From NCBI GenBank assembly GCA_037127255.1, contig JBANSL010000018.1, positions 11,071,175 through 11,135,174 on the forward strand: 64,000 bases of DNA, read 5' to 3'. This document shows positions 32,888 through 48,500 of the stretch, piece by piece; the stretch's first letter is position 1; each line of letters begins with the position of its first letter. Origin of the DNA: Persicaria tinctoria (Eukaryota; Streptophyta; Magnoliopsida; Caryophyllales; Polygonaceae). The notes under the pieces are model-generated. The model saw nothing but the letters and a program-made list of their open reading frames with translations, was not told the DNA's origin and made no database searches. The position numbers and the translations under genes are program-made.

Positions 32888-32974
32888 TTGAATTGGTAAA
32901 TAAAGAGCGGTCATCCGAGGTTCGAACTGATACTACCCGTAAGTCCTTTCCGGTTTAGCCATTCCGGGATGGTT
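32888..32974 (+). mobile_element. Short SINE-like insertion with perfect 15-bp target duplication
   Basis: An 87-bp insert lies between two perfect copies of ATGTTTGCAGCTTCC (32873-32887 and 32975-32989). It contains a B-box-like GAGGTTCGAACTG and starts within an A-box-like ATTGGTAAA, so it looks like a 5'-truncated tRNA-derived SINE. It has no A tail. Confidence 0.75.
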
Positions 32975-33254
32975 ATGTTTGCAGCTTCCACATCCACATA
33001 TAATTGGTGTGTTGTTTGTTTGGATTATTATTTTTTTAAAATAGCAATTTTGAATTTTTGATATGGGTTTATTGGGCCTGATGTTGTGTTGATAGTAATC
33101 GGCTTTACTTCTTTCTGTATTGGGCCACGGCCCACACTCCATAAAGGCATTGCTACCCTTATTGTTGGTGTAACAAGAAAATTCCGAAAAGAAATAATTT
33201 CTGAAGTGTTTAGCCCTCCTCTCTCCATATGAAGGGATGGGGTGGCTGCTTTAG

Positions 33255-33490
33255 CCTGATAGGGTAGTTCAATGGTAAGGAGTGAGGAGGTTAATGAGAG
33301 GTCCCGAGTTTAATCTATGCTTCCGCCATTTCATCGGGTGAAAAATCAAGGTTCATCTTATTTCTTACTATTGGGTCTATCTGGTCGGCACAAGCCGGTT
33401 TACCCAGTGGGCTGGTGCGTGACTCTTGTCGACTGAGTCATATGCCCGAGGTTCACCACTAAAGATGGATTACCCTTGTTATTAAAAAAA
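33255..33490 (+). mobile_element. tRNA-derived SINE
   Basis: A-box-like TAGTTCAATGG followed about 40 bp later by a degenerate B box (CGAGTTTAATC), a tRNA-unrelated body, and an end of TTGTTATT plus nine A. Confidence 0.55.
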
Positions 33491-34100
33491 AATGGATTGC
33501 GACTACAGCTTCCACGGTCGTACTGTTGCCATGTATTTGACGAAAAATTGACCGCATATTTGACTTGGGCTTGGGCCATGGTCAAGAAGTAGGAAGGAAA
33601 CCACCAATTAATTCTTAATAATTTGGCTGACCCATTTACAATTGGGCTATTCTGGATCATCAATCCAACATGTGCTTTTCAACTTGAAGGCCCATTTTGG
33701 CTTCAAATCATTAGTCGTGCAAGTAATCATCCACTCAAATCAAACATTGCATTCATGACACTATATATGATAGTTTTTACTGACACAAAAAAAAAGGGTG
33801 AAGGATTACTTGCTCAGTGGGGTTTGGATGGGAGAGAGAAAGACAAATAAAATGGGCCAAATGCAATATGATGATGATAGAGATATTGTTGGCCTTTGTA
33901 TGTAAATAGGGTCACTCATATCTTTGGGTGACATTAATATTTATGATAAATGATGAATCCTCCTCACTACCTTCATCTCTCCTTGAAAAAATATAATGAA
34001 AGCCAGCTTTCATCTTTCATTGTAATTTGTGGAATTCCACTAGGAAAATACTAAGATCTAACCATAACTATTTGATAATATATATATATATATATATATA
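33491..34100. other. Intergenic DNA
   Basis: No gene seen; (TA)n at about 34079-34100. Confidence 0.5.
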
Positions 34101-35151
34101 GGGGCGGCCCCAGGGTGGGGCGCGGGTACGCGGCCGCCCCACCCTTCGACCCACGAACCCCGGAGTTTAGAAAAAAAAATATATTTTATTTATATATATT
34201 GTATTTTTGTAATAAGTAAAATTAGAATGAGTATTGAATCAATTAATCTTGTTAGCTCAGTTGGTAAATGGAAATGAGAGAAATGTTAATGATATCAAAG
34301 GGCATGGGTTTGATTCCCCATTACTCCTCTTTTATTTCTTGTTTGAATTTTTTATTCCACGTTTTTTTTTCCTTATTTCTTGTTTGAAGTTTTTATCCCA
34401 CTTTTTTTTTTACTTGTGTTGTGCTTCCTCAATGCTTTTGTTATCCTTTTTTTTTTTTTTTTAATTTTACTTCTTGTTTGAATTTTTTATCCCATTTTTT
34501 TTCTTATTTCTTGTTTAAATTTTTTATCCCACTTTTTCTTTTTCTTTTTTTTACTTGTGTTGTGCTTCCTCAATGATTTTGTTATCCTTTTCTTTATTTC
34601 AATTATAGAATGATGACTTTTCAAGTTATTTTTCTCAACTTTAGTAATATATAAGATTTCATAAATTAATATTTTATACTCTACAAAAGCATTCAAAATT
34701 TCAACATCCTATTAAACAAATTAAATTTACTTAAAATTAATTAGAACCCATAAAATAGGCTAATTAAAAAAATTATAATGAAAAGAGACTTATAATTCAT
34801 TGAAACCTTTGTAGAAAAAAATATTTCAAATTGTATAATGATCTCTACAATGAACTTTATAACCTTATTATTGTAAAAAATCTCTACAATGAACTTTATA
34901 ACCAGAAATATTTTAAAGTTATGAGAATTAATTTAGTGTTGTAAGAATTGAAATACCCTTACATAAATAATAATATTAATTTGTATAAGAATTCAAGTGC
35001 TCTTTTGTACATAATAAATTAATAATATTCATTTGTAAGAATGGCTATAATATCGCAGGCCTCATTTTAATAATTGTACAGGGCCTCCAAAATCGATTGA
35101 ACGACCCTGCAAAATTCTGCCCCACCTTTCAAAGAGTCCTGCGGCTGCCAC
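34101..35151. mobile_element. TIR element (possibly hAT-like), about 1.05 kb
   Basis: The left end GGGGCGGCCCCAGG and the inverted right end GTGGCAGCCGCAGG agree at 11 of 14 positions, and both continue into AGGTGGGGC-like blocks. It is flanked by simple repeats, so no target duplication can be scored. No transposase. A SINE-like tRNA module lies inside. Confidence 0.45.
34244..34330 (+). mobile_element. tRNA-like (SINE) module inside the TIR element
   Basis: A box TAGCTCAGTTGG (34253-34264) and B box GGGTTTGATTCCC (34306-34318), both close to consensus. No cloverleaf or mature tRNA ends, so it is SINE-like and not a tRNA gene. Confidence 0.6.
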
Positions 35152-39289
<4,138 letters not shown>

Positions 39290-39450
39290 TTTTTTTATTA
39301 TATAAAAATTCGAGTTTAAACATATCTGAAACTCAAAGGCTGGCCAGACCGACAGACGGAAAAACCATTTAAAAAACAAACATACAACAATACATAAAGA
39401 TTCAAATTCAGGCAAACGACTTAAAAAAATACGAAACCAAGCAAACCAAA
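39290..39450 (-). repeat. Decayed LINE 3' end
   Basis: Minus-strand counterpart of the better-preserved LINE tail at 42.48 kb. Shared blocks in order on the plus strand: AAAATTCGAG, GGC, GACAGACGG, and AAACATACAACAA. Strongly mutated by transitions. Confidence 0.5.
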
Positions 39451-39589
39451 ACTTTCTACCGACTTTAAAAAATGGTGTTATTATCGATTTATTGTATGCT
39501 TGCTACGTATAATGTAGTTATGTACATATGCTTAAGCTATTCCAACACAAAATTTCTTTCATTTAAGAAAGAAAAAAAAAGGCACCGAC

Positions 39590-39770
39590 GGATAAAAGGA
39601 GGGGTAAAACCGTAAAAATAAAATGGAAGAGCTGAAAGGACACGTGTTTACCGGCGTCCACCAAACCTACAGCGACGGGGGAAGGCGTCGGTTTTGGTCC
39701 CCCGACGCCGGAGAAGAGCGGGTCCCGCCGGCTAATTAAAGGAGCATATGAAGAGGGGAGGTGGGGACCA
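39590..39770. other. GC-rich patch with a G-box
   Basis: GC-rich island in AT-rich DNA with GGACACGTGTTTACC (CACGTG core, about 39642). It looks promoter-like, but no convincing coding sequence follows on either strand; the frames at 39563-39871 and 39748-40050 are antisense to each other and unrecognised. Confidence 0.3.
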
Positions 39771-40108
39771 CAAGCTGTCGCTTTACTCAAAAAAACACCT
39801 TCTTCTTTGGATTCCGCTTCATGTACGTACTTCCACTGCGCAACTAACTTGGGTTGGTTCGGCCGAGTCAACCCGGGCGATCCGTCTTCAACACACCCGA
39901 TACCGAGTTCATATTTTTAGTTCAGAAAAAATAAGGTCGAAAGTCGAAACTTTCGTTAAAAAAGGATGTGCCCAACTGCCAATTCAGTTACATACATTAC
40001 ATTTGGCTCTTCAATTTCTTTGTTTCCTAATCAATACTGTACATATATAGACTACCTGCTAGTGTTGGGGGGGTTTTTCCTAATCAATGTACATATATAG
40101 ACTACCTA

Positions 40109-40346
40109 CTACTCCCTCTGTCCAAAAATACATGGACTTTTACTATTCATGCACGTTTTTTTAGAAGTTAAAAACTATATAAAATATTAACTTTTTTATT
40201 AATTTTTTTTAATAATTACAAACTTATTATCAATAAGTTTGTAATTATTAAAAAAAATTGATAAAAAAGTTAATATTTTATATAGTTTTTATCTTCTTAA
40301 AAAAGCGTGCGTATAGTAAAGACAATGTATTTTTGGACGGAGGTAG
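40109..40346. mobile_element. Stowaway MITE, 238 bp
   Basis: CTACTCCCTCTGTCCAAAAA and its inverted counterpart (ATTTTTGGACGGAGGTAG) with TA at 40107-40108 and 40347-40348. The arms pair almost to the centre (AATTACAAACTTATT / AATAAGTTTGTAATT). Confidence 0.92.
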
Positions 40347-40424
40347 TATTATATACTCCAATATCTTGAACTCCATTTTATCAGTCTTTATATTCTTATA
40401 TTTGGATGCTTAGAATATATTTTT

Positions 40425-40745
40425 TTTAAAAAATTGGTCAAAAGGAGAGACGGTCTCCGCGCTTTTAGACACGCTTTTATTAAAACTCAAAAAGGGCTAA
40501 ATAGTCAGCAAGCTGGAGATAGTCCGACCCCAAACACCATCGAGCAGAAAATCTAAAACACCCTCAAGCGGGCCAAACAATACAAACAAACCAATATCAT
40601 GAGAAAAAGCTAAACTAGTGAGGTAATCAGTAGCACGATTTGCCTCGCGATAGACATGTCGGGACTGGATTTCCCAATCCCTACTAATTAACCCTTGTCA
40701 TTTAGTAACTAGGCTCGCGAGCGAATGTCATCGCATAATCGAAGA
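40425..40745 (-). pseudogene. LINE RNase H C-terminal remnant
   Basis: The minus strand reads DWEIQSRHVYREANRATDYL and continues openly for about 45 more codons to a stop at 40497-40499. This is the end of an L1-type RNase H (HVYREAN-x-A-x-DYL). The 3' UTR ends CCTTTTGACCAATTTTTTAA on the minus strand, a typical plant LINE end. Upstream parts are missing. It is from a different LINE lineage than copies 1 and 2, which read HV-x-RNGN-x-VADKVAHL. Confidence 0.85.
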
Positions 40746-40899
40746 CATTAGGAAAGCATTATTAAAAATGGTTAAAATTATTTAAAATTGATAAATCTTT
40801 CTAAATTTAGACTCTTAACTTATGTCATTGGGAAGCATATGTTAGAAAAAAATTGCTTTTTTTATTTATGTTAATACAGAATTTATTTTATTTTATACT

Positions 40900-41155
40900 C
40901 CTCCAATCCTCCTGTTTCTAAATATAATACATTTGGCTTTTCAACATGCTTTTTAATGAGTCAAAAACTATACTCCGGGCTTTTCAACATAATTTTTTTT
41001 ATTATGTTTATATATTTTTATATTTATTATTAATAAGTATAAAATTATTTTTAAAAATTAATTAAAAAAGAAGAAGTTGATATTGTATATAGTTTTTTGC
41101 TATTAAAAAATGACCAAAAAAATAAAAAAAGAGTTGTATTTTTTAAAGGAGGAAA
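40900..41155. mobile_element. Decayed Stowaway-like MITE
   Basis: CTCCTGTTTCTAAATATAATAC near the left and GTATTTTTTAAAGGAGG near the right with matching inner arms. Ends are too decayed for exact borders. Confidence 0.4.
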
Positions 41156-41526
41156 TTTTTTCAACAACAACAATCGAAACCATCAAAATTGAAATCATGT
41201 AATCCGAGTAACAATTACATCCTGAAAATGCGAAAATCGCCTACCCCTGAATGGTCCTCCTCACCACCCGAATTTTTACAAAAAAATATATAATTTAAAA
41301 AATTAAGCAAAAGGATAAAGTGTGGGGTAGATTGAGAGAGGGTATAGGGAGACAGGGAGAGTTTCGGGACAACAAATCTTCTCTGCTGAAAATGTGCCTA
41401 GATATAAAGAGATATTATGCATCTTATTCAAGAAAATGATGCCTATATTATACAGTATGTAGCATGTATGAATATAAATCCTATACGGGTAAATTTTATT
41501 GTGTATTATTAAGGTTAGTAAGGTTA
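41156..41526. other. Intergenic DNA
   Basis: No gene seen. Confidence 0.45.
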
Positions 41527-42219
41527 GAGCAACCCCAACAACTCTTTTAAAATAGAGAAAGTTGAAAATTTTAGAGAAAAATAAGGGGTTTTTTAGGTCC
41601 AACGGCTCATTTGTGCTCTTCTTTAAAATAGAGAAACCTTAAGAGATATTTTTCCCCCCTAAATTTAGAGGAAGATGACAAAAACTCTAAATTTAATTCT
41701 CCTCAATACCAATGCAAATTCATTGTAATTCATCAACAGTTGGACAAGTTTGTTATATTTATACAAAAATTAAGCTAGGAGTATTTGTTATAATTAAATT
41801 AAATTGAATATTTTGCTAGAATTAACTCGATGTTTAATCCAAACACGTTAGTTTTAAGTTATACTCCGTATTAAAACTCATGTTATACATAAACGTCAAA
41901 CTTATACTAGTTTACCTTTTAAGTTATGTTGAGATTAAATGTTAAACTTCATATTTCAATTAAACTTATTTGCGTTTTTTAAAAATTGTAACTTAAAAGT
42001 CATGTTCATCTAGTTGTATGAAATTATTTCACAATTTGCATAAAGTTTTAGGATAGCTAAAATTGAAATTGTTTGAAATAGAGAGTATATATAGTATGCA
42101 GTAAATGCAGAAAATTGTAAAATAGAGAAGCTGTTGGAGTTGAAGTGTAAAAATTTTAGAGATTTTGATATTTGTTTCTCTATTTTAAAGAATTTTTGGA
42201 GGAGTTGTTGGGGTTGCTC
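41527..42219. mobile_element. PIF/Harbinger-type non-autonomous element, 693 bp
   Basis: Perfect 18-bp terminal inverted repeats (GAGCAACCCCAACAACTC) and 3-bp TTA target duplications (41524-41526 and 42220-42222). Subterminal TTTAAAATAGAGAAA is also repeated in inverse. No transposase is encoded. Confidence 0.9.
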
Positions 42220-42474
42220 TTAGAGTTTCGGATCAAGTGCCTCTTTTCAAATGAGAATATAAAATTCGGTATTGTTCCGAAAAAGCTTAGTTGCAACTTG
42301 CATATATAAATGATGAAGAGGGGCAATCATATTTGATTTTCCACAAGCAGTGCCCCTCACATGTATCTTTTGCAATAGTGCGATGGAAGATGCATAACAT
42401 ATTTTACCAAATGTAAGCATTTACTTGGCTTCATCAAAAGAATAGATAACAATCTGGAAACAATAATAACTAGA

Positions 42475-42960
42475 TTTTTTTTTTTTTGATAAGGAAATAA
42501 TTCGAGGCCGGACATGCCCGGACCTCGAGAGGCCGACAACGTCGGCAGACGGCAAGCCGTCTAAACATACAACAAAGAAATAGAAAACAGAACATAAAAG
42601 AAGTGCAATACAAGCGGAGAGAGACACGCAACAAAAGTCGAACGAGCGAACTAAGCCCACCAGGCTGGAGACAACGTAGACGAGAGCCGACACCAAGCAC
42701 CACTAAGAAGTGACACCGCTGGCCAGCGGTACATCAGGAGTCCTGTGGGCAGTGAAGACGAACCTCCAAGGAAATTTCCGTAATGCGGAGTCGCCTCGAT
42801 ACACACCGCCTGGACCCCAGCCAGACCCGACGTTGGTTGCCAGAGCTCCAACACAGACAAAGAACGCCACAAACACCCAACCACGCAGTCGAGAACCGCC
42901 ATAGTACGACGCACCAAAAGATCCATTGGGGATTAATTTGAAGCCCTCTCGGGTTTTAAA
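42475..42960 (-). mobile_element. LINE 3' UTR fragment with A tail
   Basis: The minus strand ends TCGAATTATTTCCTTATC followed by 13 A, nearly the same 3' tail as LINE copies 1 and 2. The GC-rich region upstream (minus strand) has open but unrecognisable frames; no RNase H is seen, so only UTR-like sequence is left. Confidence 0.6.
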
Positions 42961-43019
42961 CATTTTTTATATTATATATAATATAAACATATTTTATTTT
43001 TATTTATTTATTTTTTAAT

Positions 43020-43660
43020 TAATGGGTAGACTTAGGTTCCAAGGAGAAGCCTTGGGCCCAAAGCACTGAATTCCGGGCCTTCACGAGCCCACAACGAGAA
43101 GCAAGGAAGGAGAAGGGATGCCGGAAAACAGTCAAAACACCGAGGCGGAAGATCCTGGAACGCCGTAGCCCAAGGAAGAGACTAGGGGAGTGGGCAACAC
43201 CAAATGACATCGGTGTGGGTTCAGATGACGGCTCCGAGAAGGGCGGGGAGGAAGACCGGAGGCGGGCGACCCAACACCCAACCACCGAAAATCCCACCAG
43301 GCGCGGAAAAGGAGTACCGCTTGAGCCTAAGCAAAGGCAGAGAGACACGAGGCGCTTCCACCCAACACCACAGACCGGAGCGAACCGATGATGAGGGGCA
43401 AGCACCACCCGCACCATCGAAGAGGTTAGCAACCAAGCGAAGCCGGTGGATAAGGGTAGCCAAAATCGAGAGCCACCTGAGTTTTTCCCACCTCTGCTGG
43501 ACAAATGGGGTGATCAAACACAAATTGGGCAAAATCGAAATGAAGAATCGGGGCAATACCCCAGATTCAACAAAAGCCCCAAAACGATTTTGAATTTAGG
43601 TTACAATCCGAGCACGAATTATTGGGAAGAAGAAGGAGAAGTAGGTTGAACGAGACCGGT
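43020..43660 (-). other. GC-rich segment, possibly a LINE 5' region
   Basis: GC-rich, with open minus-strand frames that are Ser/Arg/Leu/Pro-rich and match nothing I know. Together with 42475-42960 it could be an internally deleted LINE on the minus strand. It is uncertain and not annotated as a gene. Confidence 0.3.
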
Positions 43661-43724
43661 GGGGCGGGTGTCAAGACCTCCGAGGAGGGGTTCGAAGCCT
43701 CTCAGTAGGACTTAGAGGACCTCC

Positions 43725-44420
43725 CTTGTTTTTTTCTTGTGGAGAATCTGGACTATAAGAAATAAAATAATGTGTGATCAACGACTAAAGTTTCACAAAT
43801 GCACAAAAACAAGAGAGTTATCTTAGAGAACAATTACATCATTGGAAATAATCAAAATGATTATATTGGGAGCTAGGAAAAAGAATCAAATAATCGAGAA
43901 CCACACTGAAACCTAGAAAGAGAAGAAACGTACATAGATGGAAAAAAACACCTGGAGGTGTTTTCAAAATCAACATTGATGGAGCTTTGTTAAGCTGTCT
44001 TCAGGTGAAGTTGTGGCCGGGTTTGTTATTCGTGACCACCTTGGAAACATTTGACTGTGCAATGCCTCGTTGTGTGGCTCCGTCTCAGCTCTGATGGCGG
44101 AAGTGTTGACACTTTGGTTGGGTTTGGTGGCTGCGAATGAGTTAGGCTTGACGCTTATCGAGATTGAAGGGGATTGTCTTACTGTTATCAACTCTATCAA
44201 AGGCTCGTGGACATGCATGCCCTCGGGAGATCGAGATGGTGACTGCAGATGTTCTCGTCTTGATTCGGGGATTTGCTTATATTTCATGCAACCATGTATT
44301 TCGTGAAGTCAAACAGATGACTGACAAAGTTGTGCATTTTCAGTTCTCAATGGAAGGTGCTTCACTCGTTGCTCACCCAGAGCTTCTTGCTCTCGTCTGG
44401 ACGGACGTTATTGGGTGGTG
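43725..44420 (+). pseudogene. LINE linker and RNase H remnant
   Basis: Plus strand: FFLWRIWTIRNKIM near 43732 (end of the zf-RVT region), GGVFKINIDGALL at about 43950-43990, FVIRDHLGN-like, MAEVLTLWLGLVAANELGL (44094 onward), IEIEGDCLTVINSI, and FREVKQMTDKVVHF near 44300. Several frameshifts and stops. It ends where an RTE fragment begins. Confidence 0.85.
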
Positions 44421-44426
44421 GAGCCG

Positions 44427-44743
44427 AAGCAGGTCTCCTACTGACATGCCCAAACCAACGTAATCTGGATTCCCGCAATTTGTCCACAATACTCGCAACT
44501 CTAACCTCTCTCCTGATGTCAGCATTTCAGATTCTGTCAAGTCTCATGTGCCCAGTCATCCATCTCAGCATTCTCATTTCTGCCCCTTCTCTGTGTCCTA
44601 TTACTATGTGGTTCTATTGCCCTATCGTTCCGGGTCTATCGGAAACACTCTCTCGACTTGTTCGGAGTATGAGTGCGTACATCCTGACCCCGCTTTACTG
44701 CGGGATAAACTGGATTGTTGTTGTTGTTGTATCCAAAAAAAAA
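44427..44743. mobile_element. RTE-type LINE tail with 5' inversion
   Basis: 44434-44586 is antisense RTE coding sequence (minus-strand reading: MRMLRWMTGHMRLDRI then [16 protein letters not shown]). From about 44587 the orientation flips: 44630-44735 is the sense 3' UTR ending in a (TTG) microsatellite. Both halves match the RTE tail at 18.06-18.62 kb. A possible 7-bp target duplication GGAGCCG flanks the unit (44420-44426 and 44744-44750). Confidence 0.75.
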
Positions 44744-44750
44744 GGAGCCG

Positions 44751-45493
44751 CCACATAATTGACCTATTTAAAGACATGAAAGAGGTAAACCTCATTAACT
44801 CGATCATCTCATTTGGATTAGATGTGTTTAGCTTTGCTTTTGAAGAGTGTTCTTACTTATATTTTGTAGCACCTATGTATTTTATATTTGTTTCAACGAT
44901 TATCCGTCTACCAACTTATCAGCCTTCGAAGTTCGGATTTACCTAACCTCGAATTTTTACCTAATAAATAAATAAATAAATAAAACTCATCAAAGCTAGT
45001 TTATCCCCTCCCATCTCAATCTTTCACAATCCAAGACTCCTGTATAGATAATAAAAACGACATCGCGAGCCAACTATGCATATATATCTCTACAGTCTAC
45101 ACACATAGATGGAACTTAATTATTTATTTAATGTCCTGTTTATAATATATATGTTCATATGATATGATGGAACTTATTTATATATTGGTGGTACGTGGAT
45201 GGTTGAACGAGGAATAGAAGAATATTTGTAAAATGAGATGGTGGGAAAATGGGAATGGAAATATGGAATAGTGTGGGATTCGTGTCGGTGGATGGAATAG
45301 AGGCATAGTTGATAGATATGGATCCATCCACCGTGAGAACACTGCACACTGCACTTAACAAATGCGACCTTACACGCCTCCCATTTTTTCGGTGTTTATT
45401 ACTCTCTCAAAATTTCAAATCACTATGCATTAAAAAAAAAAAAAAAAAAAAACTCCTTTACTAAAGACTCCAAGGGCAGATTGTGGAAGGCTA
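44751..45493. other. Intergenic DNA
   Basis: No gene supported. It contains an ATAA repeat near 44965 and an A run near 45431-45450. Confidence 0.5.
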
Positions 45494-45508
45494 TTCTTAT
45501 TCATGTAT
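45494..45508. repeat. LINE copy 2 target site duplication (3' side)
   Basis: TTCTTATTCATGTAT, repeated exactly at 53149-53163 beyond the element's 5' end. Confidence 0.93.
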
Positions 45509-45555
45509 TTTTTTTATTTTTTTTTTGATCAGGTAATAATTCGGGTGGAGTAATC

Positions 45556-48500
45556 CTACCCGATAGCATCCTTGTGGATGAGGTCTTGGAGACCTGTATC
45601 AGTGTAGATGTCAAGGCCCCTGGCAGAGCGGCAAAGGTGTGCAACCTTATCAGCCACTCTGTTGCCATTTCGGGGCACGTGAGAGAAGGAGACTTCTCTC
45701 ACACTCGACAACATTGTTTTAATATCGGACATCACCAATTCAATTTCCCATGGGCATGTGAAGTTTGTTTTTAAATGATTTATGATGATAAGGGAGTCCC
45801 CTTCAATTTGTAATTTGTTTATTCCCAACGCACGAGTTTGGATTATTCCATGTCTTAATGCCAAAGCCTCAACTTTCAGCGAGGTCTGCTTTCCAATTCT
45901 ATCATAGCCAATGTGGATCGGCCTACCCTCCCAATCACGAATGATGTAGCCAATTGAGCTGTCGTTGTTATCAAGTGTAGATCCATCGAAGTTTAATTTA
46001 AACACACCAACAGGTGGTTTTCTCCATTTAGCAGCTGTTTGTCGTAGCTTTGGCTGCGTGTAATTGGTAGCATTATCCTTTGGAGTGTATTGAATATCTT
46101 CCTCATTTCCATTCATGGAGGTTTTCTTCCAATTTTCCAGGTGAGTTGTGATGATGTGTTTAACAGATTCGTGATTCGGAATGGGTTCATTTCTAAAGAT
46201 TGTTTGATTTCTGATATACCATATTGTCCACCATATTACCGCTACTTTCTCCTTTTCAGTTTTTGTAAGAGTGCTTCCAATTAATGACAAGATAGGAGAG
46301 AAATCTCTCGAATTTGCAATTAAATTGATTATAGCCTGATTTGTGCCCGCTGACAATGGGAGGTGGAAATTAGAGAATTGGCATTCCACAAAAAGATGAG
46401 TTTCATCCTCAGTGGCATTGTTACAGAGGACACAAGTTGTTGGTACGGAGACCCCTTTTTGGGATAGACGGGTAGCCGTTGGAATACCCTTCTGACCTAG
46501 TTTCCATAGGAAATTCTTAATTTTTGGCGCCGTATCAATTTTCCAAGTCCATGAATTATTATCCTCATTTTCGTTGTTATTTTTAGTGATCAGTTTGTAG
46601 GCACTAGCTGTTGTAAACCATCCATCCCTATCTGGCCACCAATAGAGTCTGTCATCAAATGTATTCTTAGGAAGGGGGATATCCAATATTTCTTTTGCTA
46701 TAGTTTGTGGGATTGTGTTATATAATTTTTCCTCCCACCATTTTCCTCCTAATATATAGTCACTCACAGTTTCGTCATCATTTCGAATGGTCGGACAGTC
46801 GACCCTTTTGATTATTGGCGACGTTGTAAGCCAGTTATCGGTCCAGAATTTAATCGATTTTCCATTGCCCACCGACCAGATTAGACCCGTTTTAAATTTT
46901 TCAATAAGAGGAGTTAGTTTCGACCATTGCCACGACAAATTCCCACTTTTCTTGTAGTTTAATATATGTGTTGTTTTTAAATACTTGTACTGAATTAATT
47001 TTACCCAAATATTTTCTGGTTCTGCAAGAATTTTCCAGATGAGTTTCATTTGTAGTGCCTCATTCATATCCTTGGATTTTCGAATACCTAAACCTCCGTT
47101 TCCTTTTGGTCTACAGATTTTATCCCAGCTTATCAAAGGTCGGTATTGGAGATCTTTATTCCAGAAGAAACATCTATTTATTTGATCAAGTTCCTTATGG
47201 ATTGTGCTGGGTAGCATGAAGCTTTGCATTGCATGTATATAAGGGTTTTGATGCCAGGTTTGTGCCAATAAGGACAGCACGTCCTTGCTGTGATAGAGCA
47301 TTAGCGCGCCATTTACTAAGCTGCTCTTGTGATTTACAGACGATTTCCTCAAAAGTTTGTTTATTTACTCTTTCGTTGATAATAGGACAACCAAGATATT
47401 TTTCGATCGCTATTTCATTTGATATACACAAGCATCTTTCAAGTTCTTTGATTCTGGATCTAGAAATTCCTTTCGTAGTTTGGAAAGCGGATTTATGATA
47501 ATTAACTTTTTGACCTGAGATGCTACAATATTCATCTATAATTGATTTGACTTTTAAGCAAGCTGAGGTGCTACCCTTGGTGAAGATCATAATATCATCA
47601 GCGAAGGCAAGGAAAGGGACATGTAGTCCATTCTTCCCAAATTTGAAACCAATGAGGCCATTCCTCATGTTTGCTTCGTGTGAGAGTTTTCTCGCCAAAA
47701 CCTCTGCCCCCAAAATAAAGAGAAACGGGGATAAAGGATCACCTTGTCGAAGTCCTCTAGTTGGTCTGAACAACTCTGTTGGGCCATTATTAACGAGCAC
47801 AGAGAACGACACTGTGGATATACATTCCATAATCCATTTAATAAAAGTCGGGTGAAAGCCAAATTTCTCCATTATTGCCCTTGTAAAATTTCAATCAACT
47901 CTATCATATGCTTTCTCCATATCGAGCTTTATTGTCATCCACCCTTCTTTACCTTTTCTGCTACGAAATGAATGGAAAATTTCATGGGCTATAAGAACGT
48001 TGTCCTGTATAGCCCTATCTTACACAAATGCTCCTTGCAAAGGGTGGATTATTTTGCCAATGACATTTTTTAGTCTCTCTGTCAAAATTTTGGAAATAAT
48101 TTTATAGATTGTGGAGCATAAGCTGATTGGTCTGTAATGTGTAGTCATCGTGGGGTTATCACATTTTGGTAGAAGTGAAATAAATGTATGATTTATTTGA
48201 CGAAGAATTCTTCCAGAAAGGAAGAAGCCTTTAACCGCTTTGATGATCGATCCTCCAATAATTTCCCAATATTTTTTATAAAATTCTGCTGTCATTCCAT
48301 CAGGGCCTGGGGATTTGTTATTGCCAAGGCTAAACACTGCCTTTTTTATTTCCCCATTACTTGGGTGCCGTGTCAGATAATTATTTTCCTCATTGGTTAT
48401 TGCCGCGGTGACAAGATTTAGGTACTCTCTTAAGAGGTTTTCATTTATTCTTTCCTGTTTAAACCTCTTCTCAAATTCACTACGGATTTCATTTCTGATA

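Noticed and set aside
34253..34318. Possible tRNA gene
   Set aside because: A and B boxes are good, but the acceptor stem and cloverleaf cannot be formed; better explained as a SINE.
39563..40050. Possible small host gene in a GC-rich patch with G-box
   Set aside because: Frames on both strands overlap and neither resembles a protein I know; kept only as an unexplained patch.
42651..43556. Several overlapping 80-160 codon minus-strand frames
   Set aside because: GC-rich sequence gives open frames in several phases; none has a domain, so they are not annotated as genes.
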